Below are positions 29,868 through 44,903 of a stretch of DNA of 64,000 bases, piece after piece. The notes under the pieces were generated by a model, which saw only the letters and a list, made by a program, of their open reading frames with translations, was not told where the DNA came from and ran no database searches. The position numbers were made by a program, and so were the translations under genes. Source of the stretch: Biomphalaria glabrata (lineage: Eukaryota; Mollusca; Gastropoda; Planorbidae); the NCBI RefSeq assembly GCF_947242115.1, contig NC_074726.1, positions 7,709,070 to 7,773,069 on the forward strand, written 5' to 3'. Every line of letters begins with the position of its first letter. Within the stretch, counting starts at the first letter, position 1.

Positions 29868-30335
29868 TTTTTTTTTTACAAAACTTATATTAACTCACTT
29901 TTTCTGTCTGTCTGGTAAAATTTGTGTACACGTGTACACCCATTCTCGGATAGCACAATTATTCATGGACATAGACAAGACATGAATAAATAAAATACAG
30001 TGACCGTACAGATATTACATTACTAGTAATTCATTATTTTTTTAATAGCAACAAGGGGAAACTATTATATCGATGTTTAAAGATATGGCTAAATTTGTTG
30101 GGTTAAATAATTCTTAACGCTATTTTTCACTCACGCATTCTGCGATCAAGTTGATACTTTTAACAATTAAATATTGAACCTAATAAGACATGAATCAATA
30201 AACAAAAATGCTTAATTCGTTAATTATTTATTGGTTTTTTGTGTGTTTTTTTTATTATATCCAGTAAGGGAAATAACTTGTACATTAGTGATAGATAAAG
30301 TTTTAAGGACGAGTTCTTCCCCTTAAGATTTTTTT
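29868..30335 (+). repeat. Interspersed repeat R1, long copy
   Basis: CTGTCTGTCTGGTAAAA, TACACCCATTCTCGGAT, two ATTGGTTTT/TAATTCATTA-type arms and GAGTTCTTCCCCTTAAGAT, in the family order. Confidence 0.75.
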
Positions 30336-30394
30336 TTAAAGTAATTTTTACGTTTGGCTTGTTTTGTTTTTGTTTTTTTGTTTTGTTTTGCACG

Positions 30395-30545
30395 CTATTC
30401 TTCCAGAGCTGTGGCCAATGCTTCTTCACTTTCCATAACTTTTTTGGTCACCATCTCACCACACATAGACAGGTCAAGGGCTATGTCTTCCAAGTAGTCA
30501 ACATTGATGTCCGCTAGTTTGCTAAAAATTTTCTTTGTTTTGTAG
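30395..30545 (-). mobile_element. LINE tail fragment (family D)
   Basis: Minus translation gives VDYLEDIALDLSMCGEMVTK and SEEALATALEE, a reverse transcriptase C-terminus. A related copy lies at 32800-33010. Confidence 0.65.
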
Positions 30546-31109
30546 GTTGTGAGTATGGCGATCGATCAGTTGACTGTGTTATGTACTCACAAAGTTCTAT
30601 CTGTCCACAATACAAAGACTCGCTGTGCTGTCGCTACTGCAGGTATTTATGTTATACTTATGTTATAAATGTATGTATAAAATATATATAAAATAATTAA
30701 AAATGTACGCTAGCTATCATCTGGATTCGAACTCAAGCCCTTTCAGCTCATTAGCAAAAGTGTTTATGCCACTTAGCCTTACGTATCACTTGCTTTTATG
30801 TCATGTAAATAGTTCATTCTTTGCACGCTTTATTTGCATTGGTTTCGTCAATTGATTCAACCAGATTGATAGTCAGAATTGAGATGGGCACCATTTTTTG
30901 ATGACGTCATAATAAAAGGAGAGAGAAATTGAGACCAATGGTTATAGAAATACCACACACATATATTTATACCCAGACTGGACAAGGAAACAAAAAATGT
31001 CGTGAAAAACGTTTTAAAAAGATGAAACAGGGCGTTGTTTTGTAAAGTAGTTCTAAAAGTAACGTTTTTCTTCTTTCTATAACCCTAACCTATGTAACAT
31101 ATAATTCAA

Positions 31110-31450
31110 TGTTTAGATGCAGATCTAGTAATTAAACATCGAATATAAGAGTACTTAGTCTCATAATTATTATTTTGCAAATTTTTGATACATAATCTAG
31201 AAAGATCTAGGTAATCAATCTATTTAAATGTACATACGATGATTAAAATCAACAGTCTTGAATTATTTTGATCTAGGATTTTCGATACATTATCTAAATG
31301 GAAACTAACAGTAAACGTGAATATTTAGTTCTGTGATTATTAGCCCATTCTATTTCAAATCCGTAAAATGTTGCATTATTTCTAAACTTTGAAAACTAAT
31401 GATCATTACTTTTCTAAGACAGAAAAGATCAATTTGGGGCGACTTCACTT
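31110..31450 (+). repeat. Dispersed repeat R2, copy 1
   Basis: Aligns block for block with 62385-62765: CATCGAATATAAGAGTACTT, AGAAAGATCTAGGTAATCAA, GATTTTCGATACATTATCT, TGGAAACTAACAG. No open frame or terminal repeat is seen, so the type is unknown. Confidence 0.75.
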
Positions 31451-31474
31451 ACAATTAGAAAATAACAATATTAT

Positions 31475-31536
<62 letters not shown>

Positions 31537-32039
31537 TTTGTGATTTGATCATTATCATTGTTTCAGTTTTCCAGTCTATATAATATATAATATATGTATG
31601 AAAACATTGATATTTACATAAAAAGCAACTCAAATATTAAATGTATTGAGCGAAAACAAAATGCATAACGAAATCTTTGATAATATTTTGAATAGTAAAA
31701 ATATTAATTAAATAAAGAGTAAGACACGTTTTTGTATTGTCGATTTTATCCTGAAACCATCACAAAGTCGACACCATGTCACCATTTAAAAAAAAAAATT
31801 GAGTGCTCTTGCTTTTTTTTTTCTTTTATCTTGCATTGTGAATATTATATTCTTCTACTTCTTAATTTTCATTAAAAAATGGAAGGGGGGTGGGGGTTGC
31901 GAAAGAAAATGAGTTTCAAGGAATAAAACTCTTTTGTTCCCCTGGCAATCAGAACATTAAATAGAAACTAACTGATATAACCTTATCGTGTGTAGATTAT
32001 GCCAATGGTAATGCCATTGTTTACTAAGTTTTCTTTAGA

Positions 32040-32112
32040 TATAAAATTTTCTTTTGTGTAATGTAATTGGTGTAAGACAAATTCCCTTAAGGATAATAAA
32101 GATTATTTATTA
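32040..32112 (+). mobile_element. LINE 3' end
   Basis: GGTGTAAGACAAATTCCCTT, then GGATAATAAAGATTATTTAT: the plus-strand counterpart of 27870-27945. Confidence 0.6.
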
Positions 32113-32799
32113 TTAAGTAAATAGCGAAGTGAGACCAAAACATTTCTACGAATTCTTAATGGAAGTTGTTTTTAAATAATAACTGTTTTACATTTGATAA
32201 ATAGCTCACATTTTGTGAATCGTTAATTCTTTATTGAGGTTTGGGGTTTGTTTTTTGGCGGCTTACACTTTTGTTATCCTCCAGGGTGAAGCCTTGTAAA
32301 AATGAATTCACATTTCTAATTGCCTTTTCTGCTCATAATAATTTCCCATTTTCGCGTCCATTTTTCATTCTGGCTAAGTGGTCAAGTTCGTTTGATTTTT
32401 AAACATAAATACTATGTTTCGGAAAATCTTTCTTCAGATTGATTTATTGATCGTTGAATCTTTAACAAAAAAAAAAAAACAGTCTTGAAACTTTAAAATG
32501 TCTATGTATTTTTGAGCCAGTTAAATATTTGGCAATTTCAGGTTAAATTGTAAACATAAGCTAGTAAAAAAACTTTAAATTTTATGTTTTAAAGATCGGG
32601 TTTATGTTATTTAAGTTATAAAATGAAGACACAAAGAAAAAGAAGACAAATAAAAATGAAGAAATGAGGCACATTAGAAGGTAACCAACACACACACACA
32701 CACAAGAACGACAATTAAAAAAATTGAGATTACTGTGAAAGATTTTAAAATACATAAAATACATAAACTAGACAATGTCGAAGAATTTTTTTCGTTGGC

Positions 32800-33010
32800 T
32801 CACTCTTTTTTTAGAGCTGAGACCAATGCTTTTTCGCTGTCAATAGTTATCTTTGACACTGTCTCTCTCGGCGTAGTGCGATCTAGGAACATAGTGCGGT
32901 CTTGAAACATAGTGCGATTTTGGAACATGTCTTCCAAGTAGCCAACATCGATGTCCACATAATGCGCTTTGGGGCTATGACATCCCATAAGTCAACATCG
33001 ATTCTCAGCT
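32800..33010 (-). mobile_element. LINE tail fragment (family D) with small duplications
   Basis: Minus translation gives YVDIDVGYLEDMFQNRTMF and ITIDSEKALVSALKKE. An RTMF-like segment is repeated three times (GAACATAGTGCG units), a local expansion in a dead copy. Confidence 0.65.
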
Positions 33011-33414
33011 CACATAACGCATTCTGGATTATTGTTTGATCTGTCGAGTCTATGCATGTATTTTATCTTATTGGTTATTTTCTTTGACCTTTACTTTACT
33101 TTTGGGATATCTGGCAGGTTTCCGTGCTGCCTTTCAAAAACAATTTAGCAATTTAAAAAAAAAAAGAAAGTTGCTTGAGTCTGAATTCGAGAATCCATTG
33201 TGGATGGCGGAACTGTCATTCAAGTACATAAGAAAAATATATCGTTTAATTACTCTATTTTAAGTAGGACATTTTTAAAGTAGTACCTAATTCCTAACCT
33301 TTTTGTGATTATTGTCACCTGTCGCTTGCCGCCTATTTAGTACATTTTCCATACAAATCAAAATCACTTAATAATAACTAAATGATTAAATAGTTGTTGA
33401 TTTTTAAATTGATT

Positions 33415-33560
33415 AATGTGTTGTTATCGACAATGAATAATTGTGCAAAACAAAATGTTTTAACTTGATCCGACAATGAGCAGTGGAAGAAATAACGCGT
33501 ACAAGATTTTGACCAGACAGACAGACGGAGTAACTTGATATAAGCTATGTACAAATAAAA
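33415..33560 (-). repeat. Interspersed repeat R1, partial
   Basis: Minus strand: CTGTCTGTCTGGTCAAAA, TCTTCCACTGCTCATTG and nearby blocks in family order. Confidence 0.65.
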
Positions 33561-33593
33561 CTATTCAACATCCTTTTAATTAACTGGGTTTTT

Positions 33594-34370
33594 AGTGTAG
33601 GCTGGCAATTACCATAGCACTACAGACAGTGGAAAACAAATTATATGAAGGAGTGCAACCACCATCAGATATTGTTGTCTTTACAGACTCCCAATCTACT
33701 CTGCAAGCACTTAACAGCAGCACCTCAAACAGCCCAAGAGAGTTGACAACACTCATTGTGATAATCCATCAGATGATATCAAAATTAAAAATCAATATCA
33801 CACTACAGTGGATCCCTGGAAACATTGGCATCATGGGAAATGAAAAGGCAGATAAGCTATCAAAGGCAGGTTCATATATGGAACAACCAGATAGACCTGT
33901 TAACTACCTCACCCTAAGGTCAATGTTAGTCAACAATCACAATGAGGAGTGGCTCAACCAATGGGCATCAGGAAACACAGCCAGAGCCATGTACAAAGAA
34001 ATGACAACGCCTAACAAACTGGACAGTATTAACTTCCTCCCCCGCAAAGAACAATCTACAATTTTCCAACTAAGAACAGGACACACACCACTATTAAATT
34101 ACCACCTGAACAAAATAAACTCCACACAACTCCCCCTTTGCAGACACTGCGCCCACCCCTTTGAAACCGTAAACCATATTCTCTTTGAATGCCCCTCCCT
34201 AATCCACCTTAGCCAGACCCTACTTCCACTACAGCTCAACATAACCAACACCCTGTACGGCAGTGCTGAACAACTGAAGAAAACAGCACACTATTTTTCC
34301 TTGGCACAGTCTGCAAAAGAGCTCACAGCTCAGCAGCAATAAAGCTGGCTAGAAGAAGAAGAAGAATGAC
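33594..34370 (+). mobile_element. 5'-truncated LINE with RNase H and zinc knuckle
   Basis: A frame open to 34342 encodes RLAITIALQTVENK, the RNase H core (VVFTDSQSTLQAL, LQWIPGNIGIMGNEKADKLS) and a CCHC-like knuckle (CRHCAHPFETVNHILFECP). This is the C-terminal third of an I/Jockey-type ORF2. A GAAGAAGAAGAA run ends the element. The flanks CTGGGTTTT at 33584-33592 and 34371-34379 are a 9-bp target duplication. The frame is undamaged, so the insertion is recent. Confidence 0.88.
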
Positions 34371-34379
34371 CTGGGTTTT

Positions 34380-35690
34380 ATCACCAGTTAGTGTTGGCTT
34401 AAATAACAGAGCATCATCAGGTGGTGCACTTAACAGTGCCAGTAAGGCCAATCATTAAATGTTTGTGGAGCAGACGGGTGTCTCAAAGAAGGAAGGGGAA
34501 GCTAATTACAGCGTAATGAAGTCTGACAATGAGTCGGTAGCACGGGTGGCATTGTGCTCAAAGCTATCTTCTTAGCTAGAATGAAAGAGGGTTCTGTGAC
34601 GAAAGACAATAACTCACTTAAAACAATGCATTGGTAATGTCAATAGATCATAATGTATTACCATAAAAAACAAAAGGAACAAGAGAATTAAGAAATTATA
34701 TTGACGTCGTTCTATAAAATCACCATCTGTTCTGAAGATTTCTTTCTAAGATTTTATTAAGTTGTATGTTTTAAAGTGTAAGGGAAGAAATGAATAAAGA
34801 ACACGAATTGATAAAGAAACGCTGTCATTATCCAAGAGCTTTGTCTTCAATATTTTCTTTGTCTGTATTACTAAAGAACAACAAAACAGATAGTAAGCAG
34901 GGGGAGGTAAATCACAATACGTATATGGAGCTGTCCGACAATAGTCATAGGAGAATGATACAATAGTCATTGATTCAATGATCATAGAAGAGGTTTCTTC
35001 CTTTACACTAGAATATAGTTTGAGTAATAATTGGATATCGATTAACGAGACGTTTAACTAAACAAGTAATACCAAAACAGATCTACATTCTTCAGTTTTC
35101 TTGTTTGTAATAGAAAATATTGTGAAGTAGATTACTAGCATGATCTGCTTTAATACCAAATCCAATGAGGTATACATTGAGTCTACAGTAACTGTCAATA
35201 CGTTTAATAATAAAACGCTAATGTCTTTGAATTAAAGGTAATCATCTCTAGTTTTAGAGTGTATGCTGACGTTTGAGATTTGAAATCATTCATATTTAAT
35301 AAAATGCTTTTGTTTACTAGTCAACACCGACTGGAATATATTAGTGCAAATTTTACTAATCCAACAAATATTTTATTACCTGCCTTTTTTTTTTCTTAAT
35401 CCTAGAGTTGGAATCGTTTTATTTATATGTTTACGACTTGCAATAAAAACATATGCCGTAACCTTATAAGGGACATAAGCCACAACCAGCCAATGTAAAC
35501 GAATTCTTATGGACGGTGAAACATTACTTGTCCTTAATAAATAATCAAACCAGATCTATATCTCAACTCCAAGGTATTCGAGCTTCATACAATATCGTCT
35601 GACATGCATGGAACATAGCCCACAACCAAATTACTATGATACAGAAGTATTTAAAAAAAACAATCAAGCCAGACCTCTCTCTGTATATAA
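34380..35690. other. Intergenic, no feature recognised
   Basis: About 1.3 kb upstream of the GPCR with no open frame, repeat or RNA gene that I can support. Confidence 0.5.
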
Positions 35691-35885
35691 CAGTGTTTTC
35701 TAAACTTTTTCCATAAAGGAACACTTCCCACATTGTAAGTATTTAGCGGAACACTCTGCTTCTTTTTTTAGAGAGATTAATTCACGTGGTGGCCTACTAG
35801 TTAATTATTTCTGTAGTTCGTGGAACACCTATTCCGGACTCGCGGAGCACCAGGGTTTCCTCGGAACACAGTTTGGGGACCACTG
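35691..35885. mobile_element. hAT-like MITE next to the GPCR start
   Basis: Ends CAGTGTTTTCTAAACTT and AGTTTGGGGACCACTG are inverted repeats of the common CAGTGGTTCCCAAAC hAT type. Flanks GTATATAA and TATTATAA match only partly. The element contains one copy of the 30-bp segment amplified at 44934-45683. Its end is 29 bp from the GPCR ATG. Confidence 0.8.
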
Positions 35886-35914
35886 TATTATAATATAGCG
35901 TGAAGTTAAAAAGT

Positions 35915-36976
35915 ATGAATACTAACGATGAGACCTCAGAAATACCTATTCAGCCGCTACAGTTTGCAGAATTCTTTTTTACTTCCTCTGATAACGATCG
36001 GTTATTCCTTTTAGTTCTGAAATGCTACATCAATCCAGCCATATCGATATTTGGACTGGCCGCCAATTTTCTAGGCATGACCATTCTCAGGAGTAGTGGA
36101 CTTAACAAAGCGTCCAACGTTTTACTGTTTGGCCTGGCTTTGGCTGACAGCCTGGCCATCTTCTTCACCATCAACGTAGCAGAAATGCTTCTATTTTTCG
36201 ACCCAACCAAGAAGTACCCGCGCCTAGCTGGATGGCAGTACGATCAGAACGTGTCTTTTATCCTGTATCTCCTGAGGTCTGCGTTTTACTTCGTGGGAGA
36301 CTGGGGGGCGTACGTCAACACCACCATCCCAGCCATAATCACATGCGAAAGGCTGGTAGCCATATTTTCACCGCTACATTTCAAGAAGTACATCACAGCT
36401 AAATTCGCGGTGGTTAGTGTAGTGATTTCGTTCGTGTTTTGGATTCCGCTGTCTGCGTTTTTTCACTACGTGACCCCGTTTGACTATGTACGGATTTCTA
36501 ACACAACGTACATGGGAATCTGGAAGCTGTCTGATTATTATATAAACAACTCCAGGGTGATTCTCATAGTCAACAATTATGTCTTCGAGATTATGTCGTC
36601 TTGGGCCCCCGTCTGTTTCGTCACAGTTGGGTGTATCGCGATTTGGATTAAGGTCAAAATAACGATGAGGAAGCGGAGGAATCTAGGAGCAGCAGATCGA
36701 GGCTCAAACACTTCAACCAGAACGACGAAGACCCTCCTGGCGACGTGTGCCTTCTTCGCGTCAACTCACTTCTTGTATTCTGTATTGATTTATATCTTCG
36801 ATCCCGATTTCTTCATTTATCAGAAACAGTTCATCGTTTATGAAATCATGCACTCCATTTATTTGATCAACAACTCCAGCAATTTCTTTGTCTATGTAGC
36901 TTTCAACAAGAAACTGTGGCTGATCTTCAAACGAATGGTTTTCCCACAAAGCAGGAAAAGAATGATCAATTATTAA
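35915..36976 (+). CDS. Class A GPCR, gastropod chemosensory-like, single exon
   Basis: An intronless 353-residue seven-helix receptor. An in-frame stop lies at 35891 and the first ATG is at 35915. TM1 (about 34-58) has N51 in GLAANFLG, TM2 has D78 in LALADS, TM3 ends CERLVAIFSPL (E145-R146, a DRY variant), TM6 follows the basic loop KITMRKRRNLG, and TM7 ends NSSNFFVYVAF, an NPxxY variant. NNT/NTT-type glycosylation sites occur in the extracellular loops. The usual TM3 cysteine is replaced (R121) and I see no partner cysteine in loop 2, so the common disulfide appears absent. Such divergent, intronless class A receptors are expanded in gastropods and several are chemosensory; peptide-receptor kinship (FMRFamide-like) is also possible. 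The ligand is unknown. Confidence 0.88.
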   Translation: MNTNDETSEIPIQPLQFAEFFFTSSDNDRLFLLVLKCYINPAISIFGLAANFLGMTILRSSGLNKASNVLLFGLALADSLAIFFTINVAEMLLFFDPTKKYPRLAGWQYDQNVSFILYLLRSAFYFVGDWGAYVNTTIPAIITCERLVAIFSPLHFKKYITAKFAVVSVVISFVFWIPLSAFFHYVTPFDYVRISNTTYMGIWKLSDYYINNSRVILIVNNYVFEIMSSWAPVCFVTVGCIAIWIKVKITMRKRRNLGAADRGSNTSTRTTKTLLATCAFFASTHFLYSVLIYIFDPDFFIYQKQFIVYEIMHSIYLINNSSNFFVYVAFNKKLWLIFKRMVFPQSRKRMINY

Positions 36977-38060
36977 TTTTAATAAGGAAGTTATATAAGC
37001 TGACTTTTAACAAAGCAAAGTATTCTTAGCTAACAGCAAGTAGAGTTTTAATGAAATATATTGCGATAATTTAAAACCTAAACAGCAGAGTCTTTTCTAA
37101 CAAACGCTTTTTTTTTTTTTTTTTTGGAAGACTCTTTGTCTTCTGTTTCTATACGGACACAGAGTTATCTCCTCTTTGCTTAGATTTCGATGTTAATATC
37201 ACATATTATTTAAGCAATAAAATCAAGCAAAGAAAAACAAAGAGAACGCTTTACGGAGAAATGTGGAGACTATGCGGTGGGGTGGAAGTAAAAGTTTGAA
37301 AAAAAAAGAAATATACTGGAAGAGGTTTTCGTATAAAAATTGGTATGCAAATCAATGCCTAAAGAGTTTAAATTAAAACAAATAGCTAACAGAGATTTGA
37401 CAGCGACATCCGTATTGGAGGTGAGAAGCTGACAAAATAGTTTTAAATACCTCGGAGCTATCCTCTCATATGAAAGAACCTCTCAGTATCTTCATACTTT
37501 TTTTTAGTCTGTTTATTATGACTGTCTGTCTGGATGACCCCAAGTAACCTCTGTTGTAAATGACTCCTCAATATTTTGATTTGTGAGTGTGTCATGAGTA
37601 AATTGAAGGCAAAGTTAATTATATTTTTTTCTCAAGATCTTGCCTTGTTCCAATTGTAGAGGATATTGTTTAACTGTTAGAATTAGACTATGTCGATTGT
37701 GACAATATTCTTTTAGGGTCAGTGTCAGTGTGGCTTGAAACCCTGTAGGTTTACTATGACAGTATCGTCAAGAAGATAAAGAGTTGGTATGAGTCAAGAC
37801 TTGAGGAACTAGAGATTGTAGCGTGAGAACGAGTTGATGTACAGCCGTATATTTCCAGAACAGCATTAATTTACTACATCAATAATGACAAATTTTGGAA
37901 GTGAAGTACATTATATATGTCTCATTCAGTTCTCTATTCAAGTAGACAGTTTTTTGATAATTTCGCATAACTGTTTGAACTATTTCATATTGCTATTTTA
38001 TAGAGTACATTTACATTGCTTTGATTTAATATCATGTAAATAAACGTATGTATGTAGTGA
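36977..38060. other. Intergenic with a small LINE scrap
   Basis: At 37399-37495 (plus) DIRIGGEKLTK and FKYLGAILSYER mark a reverse transcriptase fragment with one stop. The remainder is plain AT-rich sequence. Confidence 0.55.
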
Positions 38061-38200
38061 CCCTGTCTCTAATCTCTTCATTTGTGATGCGGTCTTTGAA
38101 TTAGATACCTAGGATCCTTCTGTAGCATCTCAATTACATCGCTAAGATCCTCCTTTCTAGCTCTGCAGTCAGCGTCGAAGACTCGTAAGCATATAACTTT
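38060..38200 (-). mobile_element. LINE fragment (family B)
   Basis: Minus frame: YESSTLTAELERRILAM, then RCYRRILGI and FKDRITNEEIRDRVT, with stops between. It overlaps in content the left part of 24600-24985. Confidence 0.7.
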
Positions 38201-38639
38201 CATAACTTAAAACAATATGAAAAGACAAAAGCATAGCCCTCGGCACCAAAATCAGGCTGATGCGCTCCCTGGTCAAAATGTAAAATACAAAAGCTGAATC
38301 AAACATAGCGAAACAATTGACAGTTCTGTCGAGGGCACGAACTCCGACCCTCTGATTGGATAACTCTGATTAGTCGCATCACATAACCCGATAGATACGA
38401 CCATCAAGACTCATATAATTCCTACGGAATCCCTAACGTTCGCAAGTCTTACCCTTTGCCTTCCAGGGGTCAACGCTAGCATGGCCCATTAGGACCCGCC
38501 ACACTCGTAATCATTGGCCATCTTAACAGATCCGAGAGAAACAAGCGTTTAAAACAAAGGGACTTAACTTTCTCTTAACAAAACAACTGGACAGCATGGA
38601 CTAATTATCATAACATGGTAGGTGGTTAGGTAGGTAGCT

Positions 38640-38790
38640 AGCTAGCCAGGAAAACCAGTGATTTAGCAGAATTTAAGTCATTGGTTAATATGCATGACTG
38701 AATGCATGGCTGAATGCATGACGCGTAGAACGTAATCATCTTCTTTTTTTGAAGTAACGTCTGTATTATATAAGATAAGATAAGAAGGTA
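38640..38790 (+). mobile_element. LINE family A terminal fragment
   Basis: ARKTSDLAEFKSLVNMHD and the GATAAGATAAGA tail, flanked by GTAGGTAGGTAG microsatellite on both sides. Confidence 0.75.
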
Positions 38791-38884
38791 GGTTGGTAGG
38801 TAGGTAGGTAGGTAGGTAGATGTTTAGCAAGTAAACGTGAAATACAAACGTGAAAGTTCCTTGGTTAGGGTTATGACATGTAAG

Positions 38885-39392
38885 AATTTTTACAAAGCTT
38901 ATATAAACTCTTTCTGTCTGTCTGTCTGTCTGGTAAGTAGTGTTTACACATCATTTCTCCCACACCCATTCTCGGATCAAGTTGAAACTTCGTAAAATTT
39001 TGTATAGGCATAGACAAGGCATGAACCAATTTTTTTAAAATTAACCAAATAGACAATTAATTACTGGTAATTAATTATTTTGTGTGATACCAACAAAGTT
39101 AACTAATACTTCAGTATTCACAGATATGGCTACATTTGTTAGGTTTAGTCCACTTAGATAATTGTTAACGCTATTTCTTCATTAGACATTTTTCGATCAA
39201 GTTAATACCTTAAAAAGTATTTACTGTACCTAACAAAATATGAGACAATAAACAAAAAAACTCAATTAGTCAATAATTATTGGTAATTATGTTTTATTTT
39301 TTTTTATATCGAATAAGGGAAATAACTTGTAAATTATTGATAGATATAGTTTTAAGGGGGGAAGTTCTTCCCATTTAGATAACCCTCTTTTT
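38885..39392 (+). repeat. Interspersed repeat R1, full-length copy
   Basis: The best preserved copy: CTTATATAAACTC, TCTGTCTGTCTGTCTGG, CCCACACCCATTCTCGGATC, two AATTACTGGTAATTAATTAT-type arms and GAAGTTCTTCCCATTTAGAT. About 500 bp long. The two arms suggest an internal duplication at the origin of the family. Confidence 0.8.
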
Positions 39393-39399
39393 TGCTTGT

Positions 39400-40120
39400 T
39401 TAAGTGATGGGGGAAACAATTAGGCGGGACGTGGCTTAAGTCTAATAGGAAAATGTTCCTAAAAATGCTGTGACGGCTTGTGTAACCAAATCCCTCAACT
39501 CTGTCCGGGCAGCAGCTTTCTTAGCCCTATCATTTGAGAGGATGGTCCATTCTTTCACGTTGTTCACATCCAGTTACTTATCACTAATAGAAACAATGCG
39601 TCTCCCTGTTTGGTTGAGGGTTTCATTTCTATATAGGCTATATTTTAAAATCATATTCAAAGCTAGGTTCTTGTCTCAGAGAATTAAACATATGTCTTGT
39701 TTTATCTTGCCAAACAATTAGACCATCGAAATATTCTTTAAACCAGTAAATCATTAACTAATAAACTAAAAACGACACATTATATAAGATATTTACTATA
39801 TACACATTTATTGGTACTACACTTTACAAAACTTCGAATGAGTCAAAACTATTAGCTAGTAAATATATACCGATCTTTTCATTTTTGATTTCTTAATAAA
39901 TTCCAGGCGCTAAAAACAAAAAAAGAAAACAAAGTGATTCATTAGAATTAGAGGATGAGGTGAATTTTATCACATACCAATCATTAGTGGAGCTTACATA
40001 CAATTCATTAGGACACTGTAACAGACATTTAAAAAAACAAACATGTGCAAGCCGTGAAGCGAACAGGTCAGTGTAGAGCTGTGACGTCACAAGGGGGACG
40101 ATTGACACGTGTCGGTTAAC
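39400..40120. other. Intergenic, nothing recognised
   Basis: Short open frames here have no codon or domain signal. The region separates repeat R1 from the minisatellite. Confidence 0.4.
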
Positions 40121-40124
40121 GTGA

Positions 40125-40600
40125 AAGGTTGACACAAAAGCGTGTAACAGGTAGCACATTACAGGTACGTGTGGTAAGTGACAGGTAACAGGTAACACAT
40201 TACAGATACGTGTGGTAAATGACAGGTAACAGGTAACACATTACAGATACGTGTGGTAAATGACAGGTAACAGGTAACACATTACAGATACGTGTGGTAA
40301 ATGACAGGTAACAGGTAGCACATTACAAATAAGTGTGGTAAATGACAGGTGACAGGTAGCACATTACAAATAAGTGTGGTAAATGACAGGTGACAGGTAG
40401 CACATTACAGGTACCTGTGGTAAGTGACAGGTAACAGGTAGCATATTACAGATAGGTGTGGTAAATGACAGGTAAAAGGTAGCACATTACAGATTAGATA
40501 CATGTGGTAAATGATAGGTAACATGTAGCATGTTACAATAACGTGTAGCGGGTGACAGATGACAGCTTGCACGTGACAGATACGTGCGGTAGGTGACAGG
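40125..40600. repeat. About 41-bp minisatellite, roughly 10 units
   Basis: Units carry ACAGGTAACA, CACATTACAGATACGTG and TGGTAAATG. Sub-repeats ACAGGTAACAGGTAACAC show a nested shorter period. Confidence 0.88.
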
Positions 40601-40945
40601 TAACATATAACATGTAAGTGACCTTTTTAAATAGTGAATACATCGTTATATCAATATTTATGTTTGTCTGTGTTTGTACCTGTTTGTGTTTTTATGCATG
40701 TTTGCCCGTGAATAGATGCCAGTGGATGCCAGTGGGTTGTACCATGTGTTCACTGCATGTAAGATACCAACCTAGTTCAATTTACTTTTCTAACAGTGAG
40801 CCTATGGTGGTCGGAGTTCGGTCTGTTTGACCACTTCATCATGGTAAATAAATTCAACTTATGGTTATTTAACTTATGTTACTAGCAAAACAATATAAAT
40901 AAAGGCTGAAGATCTACTTACCATATAAAACAACATCATTTGCTT

Positions 40946-44272
<3,327 letters not shown>

Positions 44273-44429
44273 ATTTACTTCCAAAAACCGTGAGCACATT
44301 ATATAGACAATATCCGGCGTTTACATGTGTTGGTATTCCCATGCGACTGTTTGTTTGCGTCAGCCATATAAATACCAAGTAAATACCAAGTGTATTGCGT
44401 AATAGTTTCTCATTCTAACTGATGAAATA

Positions 44430-44766
44430 AGTGAAAGAGGGAGGCAGCAAGGGAAAGAGAGTACAAGAAAACTTAAGAGTGAGACTGAGAGAGGATATGA
44501 AAGAGAGAGAGAGAGAGAGAGCGCAAAAGAGAAAGCACAAAACAAAATTTAGAGACAGAGAAAGAAAAAGTGCAAGACAGAGAGAGAGAGCAAAAAGAGA
44601 GATTTAAGAAGAGAGAAAAACAGAGAAATAGAGAGAATACGAAGGAGAGAATACATAAGATGGAAAGAATGAAAGAAAGAAAGAGCCAGTGAGAGAGAGA
44701 GAGAGAGAGATCAAAGAGGCAAGACAATCAGAAAGAGAGACGGAGAGAGAGCAAAAGATAGCGAGT

Positions 44767-44797
<31 letters not shown>

Positions 44798-44810
44798 TCA
44801 GAGAGATGTT
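44430..44810. repeat. Purine-rich (GA)n region
   Basis: Nearly unbroken GAGAGA/GAAAGA on the plus strand. The opposite strand gives Ser/Leu-rich open frames that are artefacts. Confidence 0.92.
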
Positions 44811-44903
44811 AGCTAGAACTTCTTTATGTAACTTGACCTTTGAGCATTTCTATATAAAACAATTTGATCATAACAAAATTATTTGATAAAGAGTTTATAT
44901 CGT

